The notes under the pieces are model-generated. The model was not told where the DNA came from, made no database searches, and worked only from the letters and a program-made list of their open reading frames with translations. A program made the translations under genes and the position numbers. A stretch of 64,000 nt of DNA from Eukaryota sp. TZLM1-RC (taxonomy: Eukaryota; Metamonada: BaSk clade): NCBI GenBank assembly GCA_040285825.1, contig JAUPSS010000002.1, forward strand, positions 124,001-188,000, written 5' to 3'. Shown piece after piece: positions 10,310-21,320 of the stretch (positions are counted from its first letter, which is position 1; the number at the start of each line of letters is the position of its first letter).

Positions 10310-13300
10310 TCACCTCAATTCAAGGTAATAATTTATCAAACAAGCTTCAATCATAGCATTCTTGATTTGATCTTTACTGACAGGATAACCAAGTTCCTGG
10401 GACATTATGAAGGAAACTTTACTGAAGAATGGATCAACAATATCAAACCAATATTGAACAATAGAAATATCGATAAAATTCTTGTCAATTTTTTGAATTA
10501 GCGGTTCCTTAAAAGGGAAAAACTTCCTTGCACTAGATAACGAAATACCAACTGGAGGGCAAATTACTTCGTCGCAAGCTCTAACAAATGAAAACAGAAT
10601 TTCACAAGACTTTGAATCCGAAACATGACTAAAAGAACCTATAGAACCATCAATAAATGATGTAACGACAGGAAAGAGTCTCGGAAAGTCTGGATTTTGA
10701 TTAATTGAATGGGCGGATGAACTAGAAATATGTGAATTATTGATTCTAAACCTATTCATCTTGGTGGATTGACTTTTTGCTCTATAATAAGCAACTGGTT
10801 TCAACATTTGGCCTCCTTTATAATCCACTGACGTGTCATAACAGAAAATAACGAAATTTTTGTCAATGTTACCAGCAATTATTTCAAGCTCAAGCTGATA
10901 ACGATTAATCTCTTCCTGTGCAGTGACAACTGGCTGACAAGGAATGAAAAATTCAACATTAGAAATTCGCTTCAATAGAGGTGTTGAATCTCGACTTCTG
11001 AAATCAATTGACCGAGAAGTGTCCTTCCATTGTACTAATTGAGTTGAATCTTCCAAATCCCCAAAACAAATTAAGTTTTTAATTGTGCAAATATCGGTGA
11101 CATAAAACATACCATCAAAGAAACCAATCCCCTTTAATCTTCCATCTTGAAGTAAGTAATGTAGCATCAATCTAGGGCCTGCAAGAGCAACTAGGTAACC
11201 AGGGTCAAGAATGTTCAAGGCTGAAACGTGACCCCTTTCCTCTTTATCCCAAACAGTTGTTAATGACATTCTAGTGTCTTGATTCGGGGCTTGATTAGAT
11301 TCGAGTTCTGGAAGTAACAGTACAATTCTTCCTCTAGACCAATACCATTCACCTTTGATATAACCAGTTCCGACACATAAATGTTCCCTTCTAGGTCTTT
11401 CAGGAGGGAACGGTCCTTCATCAACGACACCACTGGCTGGACCAAGGCGTAACTCACCCGCAATCATGGACAAAATGTATTCATCTTCTTGGAAAGGATA
11501 TCGATCCAATAAGGACAAACTATCAAAGCTAATTAGTTGTACTTCATGGCGATTAAAGGATTCCAGTGCCACCGCTAGGGTGTTGCTCTTTTTGAGGTAA
11601 GCAATTCTATTAGGAGTTGAGTTTAAAGGTAATGTTTTTAAAACAATTGAATAAGCTAACTGAGTTCCGGGGCTTGATTTTAATAGAATATTCAGATTTG
11701 AATTCGTAATGAAAAACAAACTAGATTTCGTGACGAATGGGACAGGCACGAAACCTGGAAAAGAAATCCTTGGACTTCCATCAATTTTGATTGAATGTTG
11801 CCTAGGAATAACGTGTGGATTAAAAGGATCCGAAGAGGCAGTTACAATGAAATAAGGTTTGATTGGATTGGGGACATAAATACCATCAAGAAAACCATGT
11901 AAATTGAAAAACTTAGTCAAAAGTGGTTGAAAACCATTCACATTATTTTGATTTTCTTTCTTCTCTTTCTTTAAGAGATCTTCCGACTGTGTGGAAAGTT
12001 TCATCTGATCAGATAGTCTTATTTTTGTTAAATAATGTGCTTCTTGATTAGAGTTTAATTTAAATAAAGAGAAGCTTGAATTCAAGAACAACACACCCAA
12101 AAAAATAGATTCAAAAGAACCATGGATTAAGCAAATGGAAGTTATTTCAGAATTTACGTACATATTGTTAGAGACGAAATGAATTTGATCTGCCATTAAA
12201 TTCCCAGAAAAGGAATAGATCAGAACCAAATCAACAGGATTTGTCCGATCTAAAAACAAAATTCCCCCACTACCATTTCCCAACAAATAACCTATATACA
12301 CTCCTGGTAAAAGAGAAGAAAACATTGGCGGAATAATCGAAGTCACGTGTTTGATTGGGAATTCTGAGCTGATTGGAAGGCGAGCTGTCGCAACCAGTCC
12401 GGTTGAAGTTGACCTGAAAACTACAACCTCCTGATCGGAGGAAACAGTGAGAAATCCCTCAGAAAAGCAAGCTGACATTATCTGCTTGGAAAACGACATA
12501 ATTTCCACGGAGAAATTAGGCGAAATTACCCTAATTTCAAAGCCAGTTACCTGAATAACTGAACGGAAAGTAGTATCAGAAACAGCAAGTACTGTACAAT
12601 CATCAGTTTTGAACAATTTTGATTGCTCAATCGAAATTGATTGGCTTTGATCCATCCTAAGGATTAAAGTTTCCTGTCGTTGTATAGAGGAAACAACAAT
12701 CAATTCTGAATGCTGATTTGATTGATCTTTTTGACCTTTCATACTTACATGAAAACATGAATCTGACTGAGGAATTTCAAATTCTTGATGGTCAGTGGTC
12801 ACAACAGACTTGCTCAATAAAGAAAGATTTCCATGATTTTGAAACCCAGAAACGGAAGCTCCAAAGAAAGGACCAGAATCAATCACAACAAGGTCAGATA
12901 TACTACCCCCATTAGTAGGTAGAAAAGTTAGCCTATCAAAAATGATTAAAGGCAGCCCAGTGTCGACATCAGTATCACTAGTTAGAGATAACAAGGGGCA
13001 ACTTGCATGTTTAGAGGAGATAAATACCAATCCATTATGATCAATAGCGAGATCAGAAGGGAAAACAGACCCAGTAAATGGTTCATTTTCAGAGGATAGA
13101 ACAGGAAAAATTTTGAAAGAATTGTCCATTGCAAATAAATTTCCATTTAAATCACAACCCAAAACTGAATAATTAAATAAAGAATGGGTAGCCTGAATGC
13201 CAATCAATTTTGATTGTCTTATACTTTCCTCTCCAGTCATTGGAATTCTCTTGATTATCACATCAGAACAATAGACTAACCCAAATGCACACGTCATAAC

Positions 13301-14110
13301 AACACCACCTTGCTTTACCGCCGCTATTGAGGTTATAGTGCCAGTAAGACCCTCTTGGACCCAAATCATTGTGAAGCACCCCTCTTCTTGTTTTTCAACG
13401 GAAAGGTCAATAGCAAGAGCGGCAACTGCTGATGTGTCATCAGAGTCAGCTTCTGTTAGATCACCAGGCCATTTACCATGTTTTTGGTAGGCTACAGCGA
13501 TACAAGGTTCAGTTAACCCAGGAAGAAAACAGAAATCTATGGTGTAAGGAAAGAGAGAATGTAAGGAAAAGTGAAAAGAAGAGAGAGGATACCGAAGACC
13601 AAGGTGTGAGGAGTGTTCAGGTACAAGGTCAACAAAGTCGTCCGTGGTCAATGGAATAACACAGACCAAGTCATTGTGGAGTAACAATGCTGCACACCGA
13701 TTTGATGGATCAACAGCTAAGAGTGGAGGCCTATGTGAAGATTCGATGGGAGGAATGTCTTGAAGGTCATAGAGATGTTCAAAAGAGTGCAGGGAAACAG
13801 TTATTAGTTCAAGGCAGTTGCCTATACCAACAACTGAAACTTTAGCTTGTTCAAATGCTAGTATTAAAACATCTACATTACCAGATGGTAACCTAGCAGG
13901 TTTGACAGAAACAGCTTCTTGAAAAAGGTTGTAAGAGATCGTTAGTTCCATACAAGATCCTGGAGCAGAAGGATAGGAATAGACATCGAGATAGGTACCT
14001 CGTAAGCAGATAAGTGAACTTCTATGTGGTAGGACGCGAGCAAAACAACATGAATGGATTGCAGTAGGGTCAGTTAAGGGGACATCTACATAGCAATGAT
14101 TGAGATCCAT
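10310..14110 (-). CDS. CPSF1: CPSF160/Cft1-like cleavage and polyadenylation factor subunit
   Basis: A 1266-residue single-exon protein made of repeated WD-like beta-propeller blades, with no signal or membrane segment. The C-terminal third contains the CPSF-A-type region: GHVSALNILDPGYLVALAGPRLMLHYLLQDG, then GMFYVTDICTIKNLICFGDLEDSTQLVQW near residues 960-1030, and a final helical part with DGSIGSF. CPSF160 scaffolds recognition of the AAUAAA signal with WDR33 and CPSF30 in the nucleus. DDB1 and SF3B3/Rse1 share the fold, but the order ICFGDLEDS...LVQW plus SRDSTPL and the spacing fit CPSF160 best. The stop is TGA. It is shorter than the human protein (about 1440), with the differences spread over the propellers. 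It is convergent with the trehalose gene, 117 bp apart. Confidence 0.78.
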   Translation of the reverse strand: MDLNHCYVDVPLTDPTAIHSCCFARVLPHRSSLICLRGTYLDVYSYPSAPGSCMELTISYNLFQEAVSVKPARLPSGNVDVLILAFEQAKVSVVGIGNCLELITVSLHSFEHLYDLQDIPPIESSHRPPLLAVDPSNRCAALLLHNDLVCVIPLTTDDFVDLVPEHSSHLGLRYPLSSFHFSLHSLFPYTIDFCFLPGLTEPCIAVAYQKHGKWPGDLTEADSDDTSAVAALAIDLSVEKQEEGCFTMIWVQEGLTGTITSIAAVKQGGVVMTCAFGLVYCSDVIIKRIPMTGEESIRQSKLIGIQATHSLFNYSVLGCDLNGNLFAMDNSFKIFPVLSSENEPFTGSVFPSDLAIDHNGLVFISSKHASCPLLSLTSDTDVDTGLPLIIFDRLTFLPTNGGSISDLVVIDSGPFFGASVSGFQNHGNLSLLSKSVVTTDHQEFEIPQSDSCFHVSMKGQKDQSNQHSELIVVSSIQRQETLILRMDQSQSISIEQSKLFKTDDCTVLAVSDTTFRSVIQVTGFEIRVISPNFSVEIMSFSKQIMSACFSEGFLTVSSDQEVVVFRSTSTGLVATARLPISSEFPIKHVTSIIPPMFSSLLPGVYIGYLLGNGSGGILFLDRTNPVDLVLIYSFSGNLMADQIHFVSNNMYVNSEITSICLIHGSFESIFLGVLFLNSSFSLFKLNSNQEAHYLTKIRLSDQMKLSTQSEDLLKKEKKENQNNVNGFQPLLTKFFNLHGFLDGIYVPNPIKPYFIVTASSDPFNPHVIPRQHSIKIDGSPRISFPGFVPVPFVTKSSLFFITNSNLNILLKSSPGTQLAYSIVLKTLPLNSTPNRIAYLKKSNTLAVALESFNRHEVQLISFDSLSLLDRYPFQEDEYILSMIAGELRLGPASGVVDEGPFPPERPRREHLCVGTGYIKGEWYWSRGRIVLLLPELESNQAPNQDTRMSLTTVWDKEERGHVSALNILDPGYLVALAGPRLMLHYLLQDGRLKGIGFFDGMFYVTDICTIKNLICFGDLEDSTQLVQWKDTSRSIDFRSRDSTPLLKRISNVEFFIPCQPVVTAQEEINRYQLELEIIAGNIDKNFVIFCYDTSVDYKGGQMLKPVAYYRAKSQSTKMNRFRINNSHISSSSAHSINQNPDFPRLFPVVTSFIDGSIGSFSHVSDSKSCEILFSFVRACDEVICPPVGISLSSARKFFPFKEPLIQKIDKNFIDISIVQYWFDIVDPFFSKVSFIMSQELGYPVSKDQIKNAMIEACLINYYLELR

Positions 14111-14535
14111 ACTGAAAGTACCAATGAATACCTGTTGATTGTTTAGCTATTAAATTGAAAATACTATTAAATGCTATTTTATTTCAACAATATATTATCT
14201 TAAATCTTCCCTTCTTCTAACATCATGCAGCAAAAGGATAACGAGGTAACGGACTCAGTTCCCGCCTCCTCCTTCAACATGTTCTTCACAGAATAGCAGA
14301 GTACTTCCTCCCGAACTTATCAGTCGGAAACAGTAATCTTGCATCACAGCAATAAACGGAAGGTCAGAGCCTCGGATTTCGAACTGAATTGTCGTTCTGA
14401 ACCTTCCGGGGGGGTCAGTGCATTGCACTTTTTTGAGTCATCAGGTGAGTAATGATGTGGGTGCTGTTGAATCAGCCATGGTTATTCTTGCTTCAAATGT
14501 GGTATGTTTTTCTAGTTTGTGTTTTGTTTTAAAAT
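14111..14535. other. Intergenic region with a hairpin
   Basis: This region lies between the CPSF160-like start codon and the decayed Fanzor island. The only structure I see is an imperfect inverted repeat: CGGAAGGTCAGA at 14357-14368 pairs with TCTGAACCTTCCG at 14396-14408 (12 pairs with one bulge), followed by a G-run. It may mark an element edge. No gene is visible. Confidence 0.45.
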
Positions 14536-14563
14536 ATTGTTATTTTGATGATGTTGAGTTTGA

Positions 14564-14689
14564 TGGTTATGTTTTCAATCCAAAAACTTTCGACATCTCC
14601 TATCAACAAACCCTTTTTTGGTTGATAAAAAAATGGATGGAGATGTTGAAACAAATCCTGGTCCGAAAAAGAGAAAATCCCAGAGTTAA
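14564..14689 (+). pseudogene. 2A-like ribosome-skipping peptide followed by NLS-like basic stretch
   Basis: A 41-codon frame contains DGDVETNPGP (GDVETNPGP at 14639-14665), an exact match to the 2A consensus D-V/I-E-x-N-P-G-P, in which the ribosome skips the Gly-Pro bond. It is followed at once by KKRK and, after a stop at 14687, by further Lys/Arg-rich text in the same frame (KRQRKKKQQ). In retroelements and other mobile elements 2A motifs usually sit at the protein N-terminus. The surrounding frame is broken, so I see a fossil. Its position upstream of the Fanzor relic suggests, but does not prove, that it belonged to the same element. Confidence 0.6.
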
Positions 14690-15835
14690 GCAACTTCTCC
14701 ATCAAAAATTATTAGACAGGAGACTTTTGACCATCAAACAACAAAGCGTCAGCGAAAAAAAAACAACAAACAACACTGAAACGAGACATTTGTTGCAAGA
14801 ATACAATGTTGAACATTGAAAACAGGAAGATTTTGACAAAATAATAATTAAAACTGATTATGGTCAAAAAATTGAGCCAAGTCGTAGTGGCTTCAAGCTT
14901 GATCTTTCGATTCAATTAAAATCAATGACCAAAAATCAAAATTTCTCTGCGGTTATGTGCTTTGATCTTAAAACCTTTCGAGATGGTCTACTTTACAGAA
15001 ACAATAAGAACCATTTTATTAAGCCTCATAAGATTATTGATAAAATGAGAAAAGATGGTGCAAATCTTTTGAAAAAAAAGCTAATGAGCAAAAAGGTGAA
15101 TAGATTTGATCAAAAAATCTATTTAATTACAGTTGTTGGAATGTTGAACCAACACATTTTTTATTTGAAAAGCAAATATTCGCTTCTGTTGAAAATGAGT
15201 CCTGAACTTAAAAACTTACCTGAAATTGATATAAATGTACATGCAAAATTGTTCGATAACGAAAAACTTTGCTTCGTAGATTTACAAACATTTTTGGTAA
15301 TCAGATATCACATTGTTTATTGAATCACAATTTGATCAACTTTGGTTTACAAATTTTGAGAAATCGTTTGAATTATTTTGATTTACCATTTCCCACTGTT
15401 TCAGATGATTCAACAATTAATGTACTCAATCAATTTTCAACAAGATGGAGAGAAGTTATCATAAGGAAATATGGTTTTTCTTTTTCAGATACAATGTTGT
15501 TTGCCAAGAAATTCATCAAAATGCAATAAGGTCATTGATTAGGCAATCTTGTGTATATAATGATTTATGAAACACTGAAATTTCTCCAACAATTTACCAT
15601 TATTTTACCTGTTGATTGTTTAGCCACTGTTTCATTTAGACAAAACTTAATTCAATATGGACTTCATGATTGTATACTATGTCTCAAACTTTCAGTTTTG
15701 TTTCAAAAAGATAAATTCATTTTGCGATATCAGAAAATGTGGTATCACAAGACTTGGAAAATTTTGCATATGGTGAAGGAGTTTATACTTCAACAACTAG
15801 CTCTGAAGAACAAAAGTTAAACAAAACTGTGTGTT
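14690..15835 (+). pseudogene. Unrecognised decayed coding region upstream of Fanzor
   Basis: Broken frames such as 14925-15323 (rich in Lys and Phe, KKVNRFDQKIYLITVVGMLNQ) and 15269-15529 (RRFTNIFGNQISHCLLNHN) read like protein, with helical and amphipathic segments, but stop and shift often. I recognise no domain. They lie between the 2A-like motif and the recognisable Fanzor N-terminus, on the same strand, and may be the variable N-terminal part of that protein or a separate cargo gene. Confidence 0.35.
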
Positions 15836-15839
15836 AGTT

Positions 15840-17711
15840 TGATCACTTGAGACACAAGTCTAAACAGTTTCCACGATTTCCAACTGATGGGTTCAGTAGA
15901 CCTCTTGAGTACATGGTCCCAGTAATGTTTACCAATTTTGAGAATAATTTGAAACTAAATTATGAAAAACATATTAATCGATTTATTAATGTTTACTTTG
16001 ACAAAGTAGATGTGGAAAATGTGTAAGCAGAAATGCACAAGCCTGGTGGATACTCAACGCCACTATCTACAATTAATTCATTATAGAGATTTAGACTTCG
16101 TCAATTCAAAAACTTGTTTTTAGTGGATGATAGAGATTGCTTGAGTTCTTTGTTTCATCATCCTGAAAATATTTCAGACCTTCTGAATGATGAATTTTTC
16201 GATTTTTGTGAACAACATGATATAAGAAATAATGAACTTAGAGACATATTTGAAGGTCTTATTGAACCATTTACTTGTCAAATTGAGAATTTGGTCACTG
16301 ACCAGAATTTAGTTAATAATATATTTCCAGTGGATATACATTTTCTTGCAGAGGCTGTTGAAAAAGATCCTCAAATATTCCTAAAACCGGCAATTACTAT
16401 TGCCCAATATATTTCCAGTAGAGAGAAAAAACCTTATCATATTTCTCCAGTTCCAACCACTGTAGGCCTGGATATTTTCCTATTGATACAAGAACACTAT
16501 GGAGAATTGTTAAACAAACATTGATTGATGATTTATCTTCTACACAGACGCTGAAAATGTCCAATACACTAGCCCAAATTACGAAATTCAAACCACCTCA
16601 GCAATTTGACTTTTGGTCTAATATTCTCGACTTAAACCAACCAATGTTCAAACAGAAGAGCTATAAATTCAACAACATTATTCACACAGATGGATTTAAG
16701 ATTGCAGCAGAATTTGTTCGTCATTATTGACAAGGTCAGAAATGTAAGCCAGACAACAAGGCCAATATTTCGGATTTCTTTATTGATGCTGTTGATGTTG
16801 ATGCTTTTCAAGACAAACGAATTGTTGTTTGTGATCCTGGAAAACGTGATTTATTGTATTTTGGGAGTAAGAAGACTGATCAAAATTAGCCATGGTGCCT
16901 GAACATGAAACTGAACAGCAAAGAAATACTCGGGTGATAAATCAAGACAAGAAGTACAAATGGCTGAGAATGACTCAGATGTCCTGGTCTTTGAAAAGTA
17001 GGATGAATGAAAAGCAAAAACGCTGGGCGAAAAAGTATACTGAGGCAGATTACGACAGGAACCAAATGATAGAGTCCAACGAAATGACAATCGAAGATGT
17101 AAACACCGAATTATCCGCGTTTGCTGCAATTTCAGCAACTTTTATAGATTTTTTCAACTATGTGGATGCTAAACTTCGGCAAGTTTTTCTGACAATTGAC
17201 TTTTACAGTCTTGACTTGCGGAGCATTCATAAAATGCAAGCTTTTATTCACAAGCAAAAGACTATGGTTGGTTGTTAAAAAACCTTGTTCAGCAGTTTGG
17301 CAACCCAAAAGACACTTTAATACTAATGGGTAATTATGGTAAAAAAGGTTCCAAGAATTTGAAACATCAGAGACCTCAAATTCAATTGCAGGATGGATTC
17401 AATTGCTGAAAAGAAATGTATTTGAAGTATTGATAATTAATGAGGCTTTCACTTCAGCAAAATGTCCTGTTTGTTTTGAAAAGGTTGCTACGTTTTTGAG
17501 AGTAACAAATCTCAGTTTCTATAGAAGAGAAAAGACTCCTGTTTCTACATTTCATGGTTTATTGGCTTGCAATAGTGAGAGTTGCAAACTCAGTAACAAA
17601 GGCTCAACAAAGCTTTTCAATAGAAACATGTTGGCTTGTCTGAATATGTTTGCAATTGCTGATTCCAGAATGAGTGATAATGAAAGACCTCAGTATCTGT
17701 GTAGTAGATAG
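15840..17711 (+). pseudogene. Fanzor1 (TnpB-like RNA-guided nuclease), decayed copy 1
   Basis: Successive broken frames give a full Fanzor1 order: MFTNFENNLKLNYEKHINRFINVYF (helical N-lobe), PVPTTVG, FWSNILDLN...Y-K-FNNIIHTDGFKIAAEFVR (16610-16728), RuvC-I IVVCDPGKRDLLYF (DPGK at 16833-16844), a helical insertion, NYGKKGSKNLKHQRP, INEAFTSAKCPVC (zinc ribbon first half), HGLLACNSESC (second half), RuvC-III FNRNMLACLNM, and a C-terminal ERPQYLCSR. In RuvC-III the expected catalytic Asp (NRD) is Asn (AAC, 17625-17627), one transition from GAC. Fanzors are eukaryotic relatives of TnpB and Cas12 that cut DNA guided by an omega RNA. There are at least four frameshifts or stops, so it is dead. Confidence 0.8.
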
Positions 17712-18179
17712 TTTTCGTAATTATTCCACACGAAAATAGATCGTGTACTTATGGGAATTTCCCACAAACTGTTGTGAAGGAGACAGATTTCCGAAATTAA
17801 AAACGCCTTTAAAGTTCGCATCATTCCCACAGATGAATTATCCGAAGTTTATATACTGTCTGATAAATTTTGAATCACAAATAGATCAATTACACCTGTA
17901 TTGATTGGATACAAATTAAAAATTGCAAAATATTCAAAATAAATGGATCACCAATGACCAAGATTCTGTTATTCAGATTAAAACAAAAACTCTAGAATTT
18001 GTTCTTGATTGTAAAAGAAAAGAAATAGCAAATGAATTTGTATCCTATTTAAACAAAATAATAAAAATCATTTAAAAAGTGTCAAAAATATTTACTTGTC
18101 TTTCAACATTTGAATGGGGTATGCTTCTGTGAACTAAAAAACTCAATAGACAATTAACTTTTATTAAACTTACACACTT
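17712..18179. other. Intergenic, no gene seen
   Basis: AT-rich sequence between the Fanzor relic and a non-LTR 3' end. A short word, TGACCAAGATT, near 17955 recurs near 48147, downstream of the second Fanzor region; the match is too short to interpret. Nothing else is recognisable. Confidence 0.4.
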
Positions 18180-19230
18180 TTTTTTAACTGGAATATTTAT
18201 TGAGATAAAAAACCCATCTAGAATTCAATATCCTCCAAACAAGCTTCACTATTACTAAACCTACTCACAGCATTACGTTCATATTCTACACCAATAGCTA
18301 AAAGTGCCTTTGAAATCATTGTTGGAATAGACTTGAAAATGCAAAAAACAATTCTATTTAACCAGAAAGTGGAATTCATTGTTTTACTAGACCTATTTAG
18401 TAACACTTTTTTGAAATTTTCAAAAAAGTGCAACCCTGAAGGTCCAATATTGCCAAAAAGAGAAATTGCAAACGGCACAAACTGATATTTCATATGTTCC
18501 ATTCTACCTAACTGTGCCAAAGGTTCTTCATATTTTTTTATCTTCTTTTTTTCGGCGTTAGATAACGGCGAATCAGCGGAATACACTAAACGAGCAGCAG
18601 AATTTTTGCAAACATCAACTGAGACAACATCTACAACATTGAGAACACCATCGATCTCTGGAGCTACTAAATCTGCCCTTCTTTTACCAAAGGAATTATC
18701 AGTTTGATCTGAAGACAGCTTACGTACTAATGGTTCAATAAATGCCTCTATATTGAAACTTTTGCACATGGCATATAATTGATCACGAACTGAGCCATGA
18801 ACAATTGAGCGATAAGTTATGAAATACTTACAGTTTAAAATATGGGAAAGCGTAACAACACTCTTGCAGCGACAAATTAAATCATTTGGTAAAGAACAAG
18901 GCCATAGAAAACATCTCATTCTCATTGCAGTGGTCCATTGGTGATCATTGAGGAGAAGGCCTTAAATGTTGGGAATTTGGGAGATTAGGCAACTTGAGCA
19001 ACTGTCTTCAAGATCAATCAAGAAGTTTGCAAAAACGGTATTTCTTTCTTTAGCCAAGCTAAGACGTACAATATAATCCAAGTTTTCTAAAACTTTCAAG
19101 ATTTTTTTCTACAATTTTGCAAAAGTCAGTGGTAAGGAGAGCAAGCTTCATGGAGGAAGTTCCACAATATCATAGGGAAAACATTTAGACCAAATATTGG
19201 GTGAAAGAGTTTCAATTTCCTGTTGCAAAA
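18180..19230 (-). pseudogene. R2-type non-LTR fragment, C-terminal half
   Basis: The open part (18218-18925) encodes the CCHC finger (CRC...H-I-L-N-C), the REL endonuclease core (RRADLVAPEIDGVLNVVDVVSVD) and the family C-terminus ending LEDIEF. Degraded homology continues upstream to about 19230 (LAKERNTVFANFL corresponds to LAKKKNPAFANLL in the 3.7-6.4 kb copy). RT is absent, so this is a typical 5'-truncated insertion. The minus-strand 3' tail is AT-rich (AATAAAAGTT-like). Confidence 0.82.
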
Positions 19231-19231
19231 A

Positions 19232-19880
19232 AATAAGAACTTACACACTTGACAAAATAAATTTATAACTAATGGGACGAGATTCACTGAACCTGCTGTC
19301 TAAAGTTTCTCTAATTGGATTGAAAAACCAAGGTGATCTATTAATAATGGCAAATTGAATCCGAAAGCGCCATAAAAAATATCAAATCTTTTCATTGTTT
19401 TTTCTTGAACCATTTTTTTGGAAATCATTCAAAAAAGTTCCTGCTTCTACTGATAGTTTTCCGTTTATCGAAAATGAGAAAGCAATAAAAACAAGTGGTT
19501 TATTTCTATCAGTGTTAGCTTCTTCAATATCTTTGTCATATTTTCTATGTTCTTCTTTAGCTTACAATTCAAGAGCACTTACAGGATTAAATTTTCTTCT
19601 TTGAACCCAAGTGTCATTTGCAACATTGCAGGAGACAAGGTCAACAACAACTTCAAAGTTCTCAATAGAATCACAGTATACATCACCTCTATCATCAGAA
19701 CCAAAATTATTCAGAGAAAGTGTTTCCTTCAGCAGAGACTCTTTAATACACGAGATTCTTGCAGCTCGTGCCATATTGAAAACAGTGTCTCCAACAGCAT
19801 CATGTAATGAAGAACGATAGGTTATCAATTTAGAACAATTCAGAGCATGACGCAAAGTGTGTTGAGGTGAATTCGAACAT
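19232..19880 (-). pseudogene. Non-LTR family-2 fragment (CCHC/REL end)
   Basis: The minus strand encodes RHALNCSKLITYRSSLHDAV, DDRGDVYCDSIENFEVVVDLVSCNVAND and, after a stop near 19562, the degraded C-terminus. It belongs to the same subfamily as the copies at 24780-25880 and 49010-50105. The 3' tail includes the family end with TGTGTAAGTTCTTA-like text and AATAAATT. It is interrupted on the upstream side by an LTR element fragment at 19905. Confidence 0.8.
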
Positions 19881-19904
19881 TGTCGTGTTCCTGCATGTTA
19901 ATTT

Positions 19905-20109
19905 TAAAGAAGTCAGTGCTCTGGCTGGGAGGGACTGACATGATATCTGCTAAAGATATCTTCTGTAAAAGAGCTGTGTGTTGTCAAAGTGGTACCTATA
20001 ACCTAAACTATTGATGCCGTAGGTTGGAAATGTGGGTTTAAGATAAAGCCAATGAGGAAGAAGTTGATTTATTTTGTAATCGTAACATATAAGCCTTAGG
20101 GTGCCAACA
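19905..20109 (-). mobile_element. Ty3 5' LTR and leader fragment
   Basis: Read on the minus strand, 20109-20012 is a 98-bp LTR (TGTTGGCACCC ... CCTACGGCATCA). It is followed by the leader, which matches 41846-41945 (AGGTTATAGGTA, CACTTTGACAACACACAGC, and an inverted GATATC pair). No coding part follows. It lies between two non-LTR fragments. Confidence 0.75.
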
Positions 20110-20139
20110 AATGAGTAATTGTAATTTTTCGAAATAATT

Positions 20140-20820
20140 TACAAATTCAATTTTGAGGTAAATTATCATGCCAGATAAAGGAACAAAATCTCACATTCAA
20201 AGTCCAAGCAGAATCAGTTAAGAGAGTACCATATACTTGAGGAATTGTTGTTACTAAGGCAGAAGATGTACTATCACACATATCTTGTAAAATATTTGCA
20301 AATGCGGGATTCTTTTTCATGGCGAAGCCATGTCTAACATCAAAATCCAAGTTTTCAAAAACCTTTGACAATTTTTGTTGAAGCTTTTTACAGCAAAACT
20401 TCAAATTTAAAATTGGTTTGGAATTTCTTGAATTGATTGGGGAAAACATTTGTTCCAGATTGGTGGCGGCATTCTATCGAGTTCACAAGATACCTCATTC
20501 AAATATGGACTGCAACAGGGAACTAACAGATGAGAATCTTCAGGAAATCTACGAGAAAATTCATAAATAAAATTCTTGCATCCACCCAAAAATGCTGATT
20601 GACAAAAAATAGAAGACTTTGTAAATCCAATACCACCCAAATTTGCTGCCGAAAATAAGTGATTTTTCAACATTCCTGTTTCTACATCGAACAAATCAGC
20701 AAAAAATTGTCTCCTCAAGGAATTAAAGGAACGAAAAAAAACTAATGGTATGGAAGGAGCACAAGATCTCAAAATGTGGGTTATTCTCCCAGTATAGCAA
20801 ATTTTAAGCATAAAAACTTT
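20140..20820 (-). pseudogene. R2-type non-LTR fragment (thumb to pre-CCHC)
   Basis: Two overlapping frames (20407-20811 and 20147-20449) give KICYTGRITHILRSCAPSIPLVFFRSFNSL, GGIGFTKSSIFCQSAFLGG and FANILQDMCDSTSSALVTTIPQVYGTLL. They closely match residues 5100-5760 of the near-intact plus-strand copy. One frameshift lies near 20410. RT catalytic and endonuclease parts are both missing. Confidence 0.8.
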
Positions 20821-20829
20821 ATATCTTTT

Positions 20830-21320
20830 TCTAGATCTAAAGAAGAAATCGAATCAGTCCAATATTCATTTGTTCAACAGCGATATTATGAAATTGGTGT
20901 TTCATTAAACATTTCCAAATGTTTATTAATTGGTAAAGACCCTGCTGATCTTGTTATTGATGATCTAGCTGTTCCTTTTATCAATTATTTTGAATCAGGA
21001 TTTTGATTTTTAGGTTGTTATTTAGGAAATTTTGATGAAATTCGAAATCGACATTCATCTTTTTAGCAAATTTTGAAATGGAACTTGCTTTTCTTTCAGA
21101 TTTAAACATAGAAAAACATCTCATATTCTTCTTTCTCAATTAATTTTTATTAATTTTATTTTTCAATTTCTGGCACAACAGAATTGTTTTCAGTATTCTT
21201 GAAGCAATTCCCGAAATGATAACCAAAGCACTGTTGCAATTAGGAATAGAGTACGAGAATCGCGCATTGAAGAGGTTTGATGATGTTGATGCGTGTATTG
21301 AGGATATTGAGTTCTAGTTT
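20830..21320 (+). pseudogene. Third-subfamily non-LTR fragments, plus strand
   Basis: 20860-21060 encodes YYEIGVSLNISKCLLIGKD...VIDDLAVPFINY and FLGCYLGNFDEI, the segment just after YMDD. From about 21170 the frame gives VFSILEAIPEMITKALLQLGIEYENRAL and ends DACIEDIEF with a stop near 21317, i.e. the family C-terminus. The middle is missing, so this is an internally deleted copy or two insertions. The C-terminus resembles 18218-18925 more than the 6.4 kb copy. Confidence 0.7.

Noticed and set aside
10310-14110. DDB1 or SF3B3 instead of CPSF160
   Set aside because: All share the fold, but the conserved C-terminal segments match the CPSF160 pattern better; some doubt remains.
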